A stretch of DNA of 64,000 nt, from contig NZ_CP026681.1 of assembly GCF_002949735.1 (NCBI RefSeq), positions 4,540,501-4,604,500 of the forward strand. The letters run 5' to 3'. Numbering within the stretch: position 1 is the first letter of the stretch; every line of letters starts with the position of its first letter. Made by a program: the position numbers and the translations under genes. The notes under the pieces are model-generated. The model saw only the letters and a list, made by a program, of their open reading frames with translations, did not search any database and was not told the DNA's origin. The DNA is from Nostoc sp. 'Peltigera membranacea cyanobiont' N6 (lineage in GTDB: Bacteria; Cyanobacteriota; Cyanobacteriia; Cyanobacteriales; Nostocaceae). This document shows positions 36,265 through 45,900 of the stretch, in pieces.

Positions 36265-37381
36265 ATGTTATGTATTTACGTTATTAACGTAAATATACTG
36301 GTATTTGAGGCAAAACTTGATGGACAAGACTCGCAGTATCGATTGCTTGATGAAGCAATTAGAACTGCGCGTTTTGTTCGCAATGCTTGTGTCAGATATT
36401 GGATGGATAACAAAGGCATTGGTAGATACGAGTTGAGTGCCTATTGCGCTGTACTTGCGAATAATATTGAGTTTCCTTGGGTATCTAATCTGAACTCAAT
36501 GGCTCGCTCGTCAAGCCAGTGCTGAAAGGGCATGGTCTGCCATTGCTCGGTTTTTTGATAACTGCAAGAAGGGTAAGCCAGGAAAAAAGGGATTCCCAAA
36601 GTTTAAGAAAGAGCAAACGCATGGTTCTGTAGAGTACAAAACCTGTGGATGGAAACTTTCTGAAGACCGCAGAAGCATCACGTTTTCTGATGGATTTAAA
36701 GCAGGAACCTTTAAGCTTTGGGGAACCTGTGACCTCCATTTCTACCAACTCAAGCAGTTTAAAAGAGTGCGAGTTGTGCGTCGTGCTGATGGGTATTATT
36801 GCCAATTTTGCATCGAGCAAGAACGAGTAGAAAGGCGTGAACCAACGGGTTTTACCATTGGTATTGATGTAGGTCTGAACCATTTCTATACCGATAGCAA
36901 TGGGGAAATAGTTGCAAATCCAAGGCATCTTCGCAAGAGCGAAAAGTCTTTGAGACGCTTGCAACGTCGGATGTCTAGAACAAAAAAGGGTTCTCAGAAT
37001 AGAGTCAAGTTTAGAAATAAACTTAGCTCTAAGCACCTCAAAGTAAGTCGCCAGCGTAAAGACTTTGTTGTTAAGACAGCAAGGTGCGTAGTGAAGTCTA
37101 ACGATCTCGTGGCGTATGAAGATTTGCAGGTGCGTAATATGGTCAAGAATCATCGATTGGCTAAATCAATCAGTGACGTGTCGTGGTCTTTGTTCCGGCA
37201 ATGGGTTGAGTATTTTGGCAAGGTCTTTGGTGTGGTAACTGTTGCAGTACCACCTCACTACACCAGCCAAAACTGCTCTAACTGTGAGCAAGTGGTTAAG
37301 AAAACTCTTAGTACTCGAACTCATGTTTGTCCTCATTGTGGGCATATCCAAGATAGGGACAGAGATCAGCTTCATCTTTAA
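36265..37381 (+). pseudogene. tnpB: Degraded IS605-family tnpB (RNA-guided nuclease-like) gene
   Basis: The N-terminal part (36265-36507) reads FEAKLDGQDSQYRLLDEAIR then TARFVRNACVRYWM, typical of TnpB. At 36503-36510 the word GCTCGCTCG contains a four-base CTCG duplication that shifts the frame and leads to TGA at 36522. Dropping the four bases gives NSMARQASAERAWSAIARF and a continuous frame to 37381. RuvC motifs survive: GIDVGLNHFYT (first Asp), VAYEDLQV (Glu) and the zinc ribbon CSNCEQ...CPHCG. The third RuvC Asp motif normally reads DRDxNAA; here it is DRDRDQLHL then stop, so the C-terminus is cut 13 bases before the 3' end of an SDR gene. The element is non-autonomous or dead; no tnpA is nearby. 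Confidence 0.85.
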
Positions 37382-37394
37382 CTCCTTTTGGACT

Positions 37395-38144
37395 TCAAAT
37401 CTGTGCCATACCGCCATCGACAAACAACTCAATGCCGTTCACAAAGCTGCTGTCATCTGAAGCGAGAAAGACAACGGCTTTGGCAATCTCATCGGGTGTG
37501 CCGACTCGTCCCAGTGGGATGGTGCTGGCTTGGCTGTCCACGAATTCTTGCAACTGCTGGTCATTGAGTCCCAAATGATCGTAACCAGGAGTCGGAACCA
37601 CACCAGGGCTAATGGCATTCACTCGGATCTTGCGTTCTCTGAGGTCGAGTATCCAATTTCGAGCAAAGGATCTCACGGCGGCTTTGGTGGCGCTATAAAC
37701 ACTGAAAGCTGGCGTACCTTTTATAGAAGTAATCGAAGCATTCAGGATAATAGAAGCGCCCTCTGGTAACAGTGGCAGCGCCTTTTGTACGGTGAACAGC
37801 AAACCTTTGACGTTTACGTTGAATGTTTTGTCAAAGTGTTCCTCAGTGATTGCTCCAAGTGGGGCAATTTGTCCACCGCCAGCATTAGCGAAGATGATAT
37901 CGAGGTGTCCTTGCTCTTGCTTAATGGTGGCAAACAGACGATCGAGGTCTGCCAGATTAGAAACATCGCTCTGCACAGCCGTAACATTTTTACCAATGGC
38001 TTCTACAGCAGCATCCAGTTCGACTTGCCGACGACCTGTGATGTAGACATAAGCACCTTCAGCAACAAACTGTTTGGCTGTAGCAAGACCGATACCACTA
38101 TTGCCACCCGTGACAAGGGCGATTTTTCCTTCTAGTTTTGTCAT
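37395..38144 (-). CDS. SDR family oxidoreductase
   Basis: 249 aa, intact classical short-chain dehydrogenase. The NAD(P) loop is TGGNSGIG, the ITGRR after beta-2 suggests NADP preference, and NAG is at about residue 88. The catalytic set is Ser (NASITS), Tyr and Lys (YSATK). The C-terminus is FVNGIELFVDGGMAQI. Substrate unknown. Base composition is richer in G+C than the AT-rich neighbours, and it belongs to a patch of similar accessory genes to 40567, several of which are broken. Confidence 0.92.
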   Translation of the reverse strand: MTKLEGKIALVTGGNSGIGLATAKQFVAEGAYVYITGRRQVELDAAVEAIGKNVTAVQSDVSNLADLDRLFATIKQEQGHLDIIFANAGGGQIAPLGAITEEHFDKTFNVNVKGLLFTVQKALPLLPEGASIILNASITSIKGTPAFSVYSATKAAVRSFARNWILDLRERKIRVNAISPGVVPTPGYDHLGLNDQQLQEFVDSQASTIPLGRVGTPDEIAKAVVFLASDDSSFVNGIELFVDGGMAQI

Positions 38145-38295
38145 TATGCTAATCCTTTGATTGTTGGCTTTAAAGCGGTAAGTTGTTAATAGAGAACGGA
38201 GTCAGGAGGAAGAATAGTCAGCCGATATTGGGGAGCTAGGGCGATCGCCTTTTGTATCTTAACAAGCGTGCCATTCCTTACATCTCCTTTGATGC

Positions 38296-38811
38296 TTAAT
38301 GACGCTGCTTGAGACTTGAAACGAGGTCGGTCACTTGACGTTGAGCCTCTACGCTCAGTGAGTCAAAGTCGTCTAAGAAGAATTGACGTTCTAGCGTTAA
38401 CTTCCGGGTATTGAGTAACCCTTCGATCTGCCAACCTTCGTCGCGTTTCGTTACGACGTATAGCGGCAGCGAATCTCGTGACGGTGAAGTTTCGGTTTGT
38501 CCGGGCAGTATTACCCTGATAACTACGAGCATGAGCGCGAGTTGCGAGTTCACGAAGCGGACAAAATCCACCTCACCCTCCAGGCGTGTTCCTTTAACAA
38601 CCGTGTCGAACGCTTGTTTATGAAATGCAGCGATTTCTTTTCGACCCTTGAGATGCGTGCCCTCGAACGTGATGAAATCGGCAGTTTCGCTGAACGGGGC
38701 AGCGAAGCCTTCGCCGCTACCTCGATTCCAAGCATCAATCATTTGGCGATGGAAAGCACGGATTGCTGACTCGTCAGTAGTAGTGGTGGTTTGAACTGTT
38801 TGTGAATTCAT
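38296..38811 (-). CDS. SnoaL-like (SgcJ/EcaC-type) protein
   Basis: 171 aa. The helical N-terminus AIRAFHRQMIDAWNRGSGEG and the FAAPFSETADFITFEGTHLK cone fold fit the SgcJ/EcaC subfamily of NTF2/SnoaL-like proteins. These include isomerases, cyclases and small-molecule binders; no catalytic set can be assigned. It lies between two SDR genes in the same direction, which suggests a transferred cassette of small-molecule enzymes. Confidence 0.8.
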   Translation of the reverse strand: MNSQTVQTTTTTDESAIRAFHRQMIDAWNRGSGEGFAAPFSETADFITFEGTHLKGRKEIAAFHKQAFDTVVKGTRLEGEVDFVRFVNSQLALMLVVIRVILPGQTETSPSRDSLPLYVVTKRDEGWQIEGLLNTRKLTLERQFFLDDFDSLSVEAQRQVTDLVSSLKQRH

Positions 38812-38909
38812 AGTTTTGAGTTTTCCTTTTAAGTGATGGACGAAAGGCTGGCAGGCTTGCGACCGGCAATTCGTTTATCAACAGTGTGAAGCTCACTGTT
38901 ACTGCCAGG

Positions 38910-39598
38910 TCAAGCGAGCAGGCGCAACGATTCATTCCAGAGCCGATCGGCATTGTCTGGGTTCAGGGCGTAGGGGGCAACTCCGCTCATATAGCCGTTC
39001 CCGTTGGTGACGAGAGTGGCTTCATTGCAGTCCTCGAAATAGCGTCCGCCAACGCCCTTTAGTAACCCAGAGGTTGCCAACAGAACGGAAGTTGCCGCAC
39101 CCTGGGCTATTGTCTTCTGCCGCTCAGGTGGGGTTCTAAGACCGCCCGTATGACGCTGGAGGCTGGTTGCGATCGCACCAGGCATCAAGGCATTAGCGGT
39201 GATGCCATCACTGAACCAACGTGCAGTAGCACCCACAGCAAAGAGGATACTTGCGGTCTTGGACTGTCCATAGGCCAACCACGGATCGTAAGGACGGAAC
39301 ATGAAGTGAATATCATCGAACACAATGGGCGACATCAGGTGTCCGCTAGAACTAACCAACACGATCCGGGCGGCACCCTCTGCTGCGAGAGCGTCGTGTA
39401 GTCCGAGCGCTAGGGCAAAGTGTCCGAGATAGTTAGTGGCAAATTGCATCTCCCAGTCTTCGGGTGTGCGCTGTTCGGGCAATGCCATTACCCCTGCATT
39501 ATTAACGAGGATGTGCAGCGGCTCACGCCAGGCAGCAATGAACTTGGCAATTGAGTTGCGATCGCTTAAATCAAGCGGAGCAACATGAATATTCCGAC
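38910..39598 (-). pseudogene. SDR family gene lacking its N-terminus
   Basis: From 39488 a full C-terminal SDR is readable (MALPEQRTPEDWEMQFATNY; catalytic region VLVSSSGH, AYGQSKTA). The same frame continues upstream without a start to about 39598, reading NIHVAPLDLSDRNSIAKFIA then WREPLHILVNNAGV, the expected sequence before the NAG motif. The Rossmann TGxxxGIG region (about 55 residues) is missing. At about 39590-39606 this frame gives way to a Dps-like gene in another frame, so a deletion has joined the two. The intact-looking ATG at 39488 could still yield a partial protein, but it would lack the cofactor-binding loop. Confidence 0.78.
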
Positions 39599-39976
39599 TT
39601 GATTTGCTGCTGTTTTTTCGATCGCCACTCTCAATTCCTCAATGATTAACTCGTGGGCTTCCAATAACCGCGACAACATCACGGGTACTTCCTCAACGCC
39701 GTTGGGCGGACGCTTAATTTTAGTGACTTCTGCCACATGACGTGGATCAGCGATCGCCACACCTCCCAGTGTTTGTACCCGTTCACCTAGTGCATCAATT
39801 AACTCAATTTGTTCGCTGGCGTGTTTGTCGAGCAACAGATGTAGTTGATAAAACGTATGTCCGCGCATCAACCAGTGATGTTTCTTGTAAAGGTGATAGA
39901 GAATAATCGTATCTGCCAAAATCTGATTCTTGTCGTCCGTATAGAAGTTATGAAATACTCCCCGCTGAAATACTTG
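39599..39976 (-). pseudogene. Dps-like ferritin fragment, truncated at both ends
   Basis: Reads NQILADTIILYHLYKKHHWLM then RGHTFYQLHLLLDKHASEQI and ELIDALGERVQTLGG, with the ferroxidase His/Asp/Glu pattern of a Dps subfamily different from the intact gene at 32264. The 3' end breaks after AIEKTAANQ and then runs into the SDR fragment out of frame, ending at 39566. The 5' side is open to a TAA at 39977-39979 without an ATG; only a TTG (39919) could start it. Helix D and the N-terminal arm are lost, so a functional dodecamer is unlikely. Confidence 0.72.
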
Positions 39977-39997
39977 TTAAGATAAGCACTAAAAACC

Positions 39998-40567
39998 TTA
40001 ATTATTTGCAGCAACAATGGCTGCCATTATCTGCTCAACAGTCCAGCGATCGAGATAGCGAATTCCATTAATAAACAGTGCTGGGGCAGCCGTTACTCCA
40101 CTGTATAATCCACTTTCAATATCTTCATTGATGCGATCGATGTAGACTTTTTTAGATATATCTTGCAGAAATTGGGAAATATCAAGTCCTAGATTATTGG
40201 CGTACTCCACCAGATAGCCATTTCCCAACTCTTGTTGATGGCTGAACAGCATTTCATGCATTGGCCAAAATTGACCTTGGATAGCAGCTGCTTCAGCCGC
40301 TTCAGCCGCACGTTGAGCATGAGAATGAATCTCTATCTGTGGAAAATGACGGAAGATGAAGCATAAATAATTCTCCCCCAAAGAAACACTAAGCTGTCGT
40401 CCAATGACTTTAATCAGCCTGTAAACGTCCGCACTTTGAGAACATTCATAGTCCCCATACATAACCAGCACTACTGTGGCATTCAGCACACCTTTTATGC
40501 GATCTTGTATTGAAGGTGGGACGAATAACAAACTGCGATCGCGGTCAAAACTCACTGAGACCTCCAA
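39998..40567 (-). CDS. DsbA-like thioredoxin-fold protein
   Basis: 189 aa of the thioredoxin_4/DsbA type found in many bacteria next to stress genes: VVLVMYGDYECSQSADVYRL, FIFRHFPQIEIHSHAQRAAE, AAAIQGQFWPMHEMLFSHQQ and the cis-Pro loop VTAAPALFINGIRY. The active site is C-S-Q-S, with only the first cysteine, and there is no signal peptide, so it is probably a cytoplasmic reductase-like or DSBA-oxidoreductase-like protein rather than a disulfide oxidase. It is the upstream neighbour of the Dps fragment. Confidence 0.82.
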   Translation of the reverse strand: MEVSVSFDRDRSLLFVPPSIQDRIKGVLNATVVLVMYGDYECSQSADVYRLIKVIGRQLSVSLGENYLCFIFRHFPQIEIHSHAQRAAEAAEAAAIQGQFWPMHEMLFSHQQELGNGYLVEYANNLGLDISQFLQDISKKVYIDRINEDIESGLYSGVTAAPALFINGIRYLDRWTVEQIMAAIVAANN

Positions 40568-41062
40568 AGAAGAAAATGCTCATCGTCAGCGATCTCTTCT
40601 GAAATCCTTGTACTACCTGAGCTAAAATCTAGTTTTTGGAAAGGTCTAAGTCATTCAGAAGAAAATTAGATGGTGCGTTAATAAAATGTAATAAATTATA
40701 CCAGAAACCCCACTTCCATTCCTCTCCCCGTTAGCGTCAGCCTGCCGTTAGGCAAGGGTCGAGAGGCTTTGAAATTCCCATTCCCTTCTAGGGAAGGGGG
40801 GTTAGGTTTCCGAGCCTCAGAAGTTACCAAAAATACTTTTCAAACATCCTCTAAGGTCGACTTTATCCAAAATTAAGAACTCGGTTTTCTTTATCCGCCA
40901 AAAATCCTGGCTTTTTGGCAAATACTTTTTCCACTTTCATTGATTATCAATGAAGTTAAAAAAGTAAAACTACCGTCACACAAAGGTTTTAGCGATAGCG
41001 TTCGTGCAACGACTCCGCAGGAGTATCGCGTTGCGAAAAAATGGATAAAATCGAGCTAAGGC
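40568..41062. other. Intergenic region with dispersed repeats
   Basis: No gene seen. Bases 40735-40810 carry GCCTGCCGTTAGGC (palindrome-like) and TTCCCATTCCCTTCTAGGGA, a known type of intergenic repeat. Bases 40990-41035 carry GCGATAGCGTTCGTGCAACG followed by GACTCCGCAGGAGT, another dispersed element. Confidence 0.55.
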
Positions 41063-41341
41063 TTAAATACACCTTGGATAGCAGCTTGCTAGCAAAGTTT
41101 TTTTCTTATCTAGAGCAGCATTTCTATTTTGAGATTGAGTTTGTTTGGTGTTGTGATTAATTTTCAGGGCATCGTCTCCTAATGTATTGTGCTTTTTAAT
41201 CTCTGTGTTCAAGATAGGTGCATTCAGATTATTCTCTAGAGTCACACCCTGATTGATTTTGGCAATAGCAGAGTTTCCAGAGAAAGCTATTGCGCCAACG
41301 ATTACGACTCCTAAACCTTTAGCTAAATTCCAAACATCCAT
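41063..41341 (-). CDS. Small exported hypothetical protein
   Basis: 92 aa with a likely signal peptide (MDVWNLAKGLGVVIVGAIAF then SGNSAIAKI), cleavage near AIA. The mature part is polar and Asn/Lys-rich and ends LLASCYPRCI with two cysteines that could form a disulfide. No family recognised. Low-complexity composition lowers confidence that it is a real gene. Confidence 0.42.
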   Translation of the reverse strand: MDVWNLAKGLGVVIVGAIAFSGNSAIAKINQGVTLENNLNAPILNTEIKKHNTLGDDALKINHNTKQTQSQNRNAALDKKKTLLASCYPRCI

Positions 41342-42174
41342 AATTGTATTCCGCCTTTTTTACCAATTTGAAATATTCTTTGGCATCAATTAACTAGAGG
41401 ATTTCGCCGCCAGTGAGCAACTAAAAGTTTACATACTTTTGTTGAAGCTTTGGAGGCTTTCTGTATAAATATATGCAATTAACTCTAACTTGTCGTCCCC
41501 TAAAAGTTGAAACTTTTACTCAATATAGTGATTGATAAATCAGTCCATCTCAAAATGGAATGTTGGCTCCAACTAAAGTTGAAATTTGGATTCCAACTTT
41601 AGTACAACTTACTTACAAATTGACAATCCCTCGTTTAACAGCAATAATCACGGCTTGAGTGCGATCGCAGGGTTAGCGCGTCTCAAACCCTATTGACAGG
41701 AGGATCGTAGTATGGAATTCGAGTTTGAAATAGCTGCCGCCAGCACAGAAAGCATGTAGCGATAGTTCATAGCGGCTCGCCGTGTCTTTTGGCGAATACT
41801 ACTCTTACTACTTATGACTTGTCAAGCTGTTAACAAATAAGATGCGTTTGCTCTGCGCCCTGAACCATTACACTTACTCTGTCTTTTTGGGAATATGTCA
41901 CTGGGTATATTTTTAACCGCTTATTTTCTCTAACTAATGAAAAAATGAGCTAACCCGGAGTAATTATTTATTAACTGTCTTAACTGTCTTAACTGTCCAT
42001 TTAAGTGACTTAAACTGCTATTGCATTTTATTGATAAACCTGAGATTATCTGTTTATTAAAATAAAATTGTGAAAAACAAGAAAATAAAAATACTTCTAC
42101 TTTTCGTTAGGCTAAATAACTTTTATTGCTATTTATAATCTTTAAGTAGCAATAAAACTTTGAGGGTGATTAAA
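41342..42174. other. Long intergenic region upstream of the NRPS cluster side
   Basis: 833 bases without a supported normal gene. Near 41660 there is a HIP1 site; 41760-41805 has a repeat-like GCGATAGTTCATAGCGGCTC. Bases 41975-42000 contain three copies of TAACTGTCT. Very AT-rich from 41990 to 42150, where the promoter of the next gene should lie. A 15-codon open frame with a strong ribosome site is listed separately. Confidence 0.5.
41712..41759 (+). other. Very short open frame with consensus ribosome site
   Basis: MEFEFEIAAASTESM, 15 residues then TAG. AGGAGG at 41698-41703 lies eight bases before the ATG, stronger than for most genes in this window. It may be a leader peptide, a tiny protein, a truncated precursor or chance. 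Confidence 0.25.
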
Positions 42175-42552
42175 ATGAACGAAATCGTTAAAAAGCTTGC
42201 TGGACTGGGACTTCCTGGCGTAATTCTCGTGATTCTAGCGGTTACATCAGGAGGTAGTTCCGCCGCCGTTGCAGCTACCCTTACAGCATTGGGGGGTCCG
42301 TTTGGTATCGTCGGAGGTATAGCCCTGCTTGGTCTAATAACTGTTGCAGGAGATGCCGTAGCCGGATATGGAATAGAAGCCATTCTCAAGGCTATCTATG
42401 AAGAACGAAGCAAAACTGAATCCGTGACATTTCTCCTCAATGAAATTAAAGATTTACCAATTACAGAAGAGCTAAAACTCAAACTTAAAAATGAACTGAG
42501 ACCAGAAAACATTACTAATGCCCAAAAGGTTGAGATTCCAAAAGTAGTTTAA
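42175..42552 (+). CDS. Small glycine-zipper membrane protein of unknown function
   Basis: 125 aa from the ATG at 42175 (MNEIVKKLAGLGLPGVILVI), with GAGGGTG eight bases upstream; a TTG 15 bases earlier lies inside the ribosome site and is rejected. Residues 10-62 are hydrophobic and rich in Gly/Ala (GGSSAAVAATLTALGGPFGI; VGGIALLGLITVAGDAVAGYG), so two helices could pack as a glycine zipper. The C-terminal half is a charged helix (YEERSKTESVTFLLNEIKDL). I recall similar proteins in Nostoc-type genomes but no function. It ends 350 bases before the first NRPS gene, same strand. Confidence 0.65.
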   Translation: MNEIVKKLAGLGLPGVILVILAVTSGGSSAAVAATLTALGGPFGIVGGIALLGLITVAGDAVAGYGIEAILKAIYEERSKTESVTFLLNEIKDLPITEELKLKLKNELRPENITNAQKVEIPKVV

Positions 42553-42903
42553 ATCGTTGAGGAATAAATTATAACTTCTCAATAGGTAAGCGCTGTGAAA
42601 GAGCGGAGAGTTTTTATGAACTCTACTGTTACCTGATGTCAACCTACTGTTAATCAAAGAACAGTACAGTGATTGAAAAGTTTTTGGCATTAAAAAAAGG
42701 AATGCTGTTCGATGACACCTGCCGTTAGATATTAGAATTCATCGATCTGAAACCGTTAAATCGATGTTTTATCATGCGGCTAAAAATATACATCAGATTC
42801 TTTTGATTCCTTCTTTTAAGACTGATTGAGATGCTTTTACTATCGCCTAATTTCCTTTGATCTAGAAATAATTAATGAAAATCATTTTTATAAATACACA
42901 AGT
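42553..42903. promoter_or_regulatory. Presumed promoter/leader region of the NRPS cluster
   Basis: 351 bases between an unrelated-looking small gene and the first synthetase. AT-rich, no gene, no repeat family recognised. The cluster promoter should lie here since all cluster genes run rightward; no -10/-35 pair is clear enough to claim. Confidence 0.35.
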
Positions 42904-45900
42904 ATGAATACACAACATTTATTAAAACACATCTCTAAGCAGAAAATTGTTATTACAGCTACGTTTACAAGTGAACCCATTGAGGATTCCCTATCGTATT
43001 GGCTCGAAGAAATAGGAGTCCCTTATTCAATAGAGTTTGCTCCTTACAATCAGGTATTTCAAGAACTTCTCAATCCAGTCAGCCTTCTGACTAACAATCA
43101 AAATGGAGTCAATGTAGCTTTAGTTAGGTTTGAGGATTGGGAGGAAACTAAGAATCGTCTGCAATTAACAGTTGACGATTATCTAAAAGAAGAAATTTTT
43201 GGCGATCGCTTACGCCACACCTTACCAAATCATTTAGAAATAGCTCACCTTAACCAGTACGAAACCGAGTATCTATATCAAGAGATTTTTGGCGATCGCG
43301 TCTATTTAAAGCATGGAATTGTCTTCAATGAAGATGACTGTATAATTGATGTGGGAGCGAATATTGGTCTATTTACCTTATTTGCTCAACAAAAATCCCC
43401 AAAAGGGACTATTTATGCTTTTGAACCTGCACCTCACGCCTTTGACAAATTACAAACTAACGCCAAGCTTTACTGTCAAAACACCCATCTTTTTAACTGC
43501 GGTTTAGGTGGTGAACGCAAAGAAGAAACCTTCACTTTTTATCCTCGTTCCTCAGTTTTCTCAAGTTTTGCAGCTGATACAGAGCAAGATGAAAAAGCTA
43601 TTCGCTCAGTCATTATTAATATGCTGCAACGCGATAATTCTCTGGATGAAGAGTCGTTAGAACGCCTAGCTGATGAATTTCTCAAGGATAGGCTTGAACG
43701 AGAAACTTATCAAGCTCAGTTGCGAACTCTTTCAGAAATTATCGAAGAATATAAGATTGAAAAAATTGATTTACTGAAACTAGATGCTGAAAAAAGCGAG
43801 TTAGCAATTCTCCAAGGAATTAAAGACCATCACTGGTCACTGATTAAACAAATAGCTATGGAGGTGCATGACCAAGAAGGCAGTACAATTCAACATGTCA
43901 TGCAATTGCTTGAAAACAAAGGCTTTCAATTTGTTGTCGATGAAGAGTCTCTCCTGCACGGTTCTGGACTGTTTAATATCTATGCCACTCGCCCCAACCT
44001 GAAGCAAAGCTCAGTATCACAGCAATTTGAAAAAAATCCAGTCCAACTAGAGCAAATCGTTAAGGATTTTGGCAGTGCTTTGAAAACTGCCATAACGCGA
44101 TCTGCTGAAAGCAGCAGCGCTTCGCGATCGCCAAATCCTTACTTGGTCTTTATCTGTCCTCCCTCTCCAACAACAGATGCAGCAGATAACACTTTACATG
44201 AGAGAATGCAGGAACTGTTAGCAGCCGATCTCAAAGATGTCAGTGGTATGTATCTGATAAAAAGTCAAGAATTGACCAGTACCTACCCAGTAGAGGAGTA
44301 CTACGACCCTTACGGAGACGAACTAGGACACATTCCCTACACGCCAACCTTTTTTTGCACTTTGGGGACAATGCTGGCGCGGAAAATCTTTGCTTTGCAA
44401 AGCTCTCCTTATAAGGTGATTGCCCTTGATTGCGACCATACATTATGGAGTGGTATTTGTGGAGAGGATGGAGTTGGAGGAGTCAAAATCAATCCACCCT
44501 ATAGAGCGCTCCAAGAATTTATCATCGCGCAGCAAGCAGCAGGAAAGTTGATTTGTTTGTGTAGCAAGAATGAACAAGAGGATGTATTTGCAGTCTTTGA
44601 CCAACATCCAGATATGGTGATGGGTCGCCATCATCTCGTTAATTGGCGCATTAACTGGGAATCGAAATCGGAGAATCTGAAAGCTTTAGCTACCGAATTA
44701 CAACTGAGTTTAGATAGCTTTATTTTCATTGATGATAATCCAATTGAGTGTGCTGAAGTTAGAGCAAACTGTCCAGAAGTGCTGACTTTACAACTTCCAG
44801 AACAACCCGATCGCATCCCGCAATTTTTACAGCATATTTGGGCTTTCGACCAACTCCAAGCCACTGAAGAAGACCAACAAAGAACTAATCTCTATCAACA
44901 GAATGTCCAGCGCCAGCGTTTGCAACAGGATTCTTTTTCTTTTAGTGATTTCCTCGCCCAACTGAACTTAGAAATAGAGATTTCCCCGATGCAAAGCGAG
45001 CAACTTTCGCGGGTTGCTCAACTTACCCAACGCACCAATCAGTTTAACCTCACAACAATCCGCCGATCTGAGGCTGAAATCCAACAACTTTGTAATTCAG
45101 AAAAATTAGAATGTCGAGTGGTCAAGGTTAAAGACCGCTTTGGAGATTATGGTTTAGTCGGTCTGCTCTTGTTTGAATCTCAAGAAAATGCGCTAGTTGT
45201 AGACACCTTTTTACTCAGTTGTCGGGTACTTGGTAGGGGTGTGGAGCATAGAATGCTGTCCTATTTAGGAACTCTTGCTCAACAAAGAGGATTAGGACGA
45301 GTCGAGCTTTTCTATATACCTACCAAGAAGAATCAACCAGCCTGGGATTTTCTTACTAGTGTTGGTAGACAATTTCAGCAAGAGAACGATGGTGGTTGGT
45401 TATTCGAGTTTCCATCTCAAACCGCATCCGAAAGTAAATTACTACTCATATCCGATATAGATAGAGTAGATATTCAGTCTGATGGAAGCTTAGTAGAAAC
45501 GGCCTCGTCAGAAGGCAATAAAGTACTAGTATCCGATATAGATAGAGTAGATATTCAGTCTGATGGAAACTTAGTAGAAACGGCCTCGTCAGAAGGCAAT
45601 AAAATACTCATATCCGATATAGATATAGTAGATATTCAGTCCGATCGAGAAGCGAAATTCGGATCTGATAGCTCGGCAAAAATAGCCTCTTTTGCAGACT
45701 TTTTTGATCGCATTGCTCGGAATTTATATAGTCCCGAACTCATTCTCAAAGAGATTGCATCTCGACAACAGCGCCAACGTTCTCAGTTAGATATAGAATT
45801 TGTTGCTCCTCGTAATCCTATAGAGAAGGCGATCGCACATTTATTCGCAGAAGCCCTCAAACTAGACAGAGTAGGTATTAATGATAACTTCTTTGAACTC

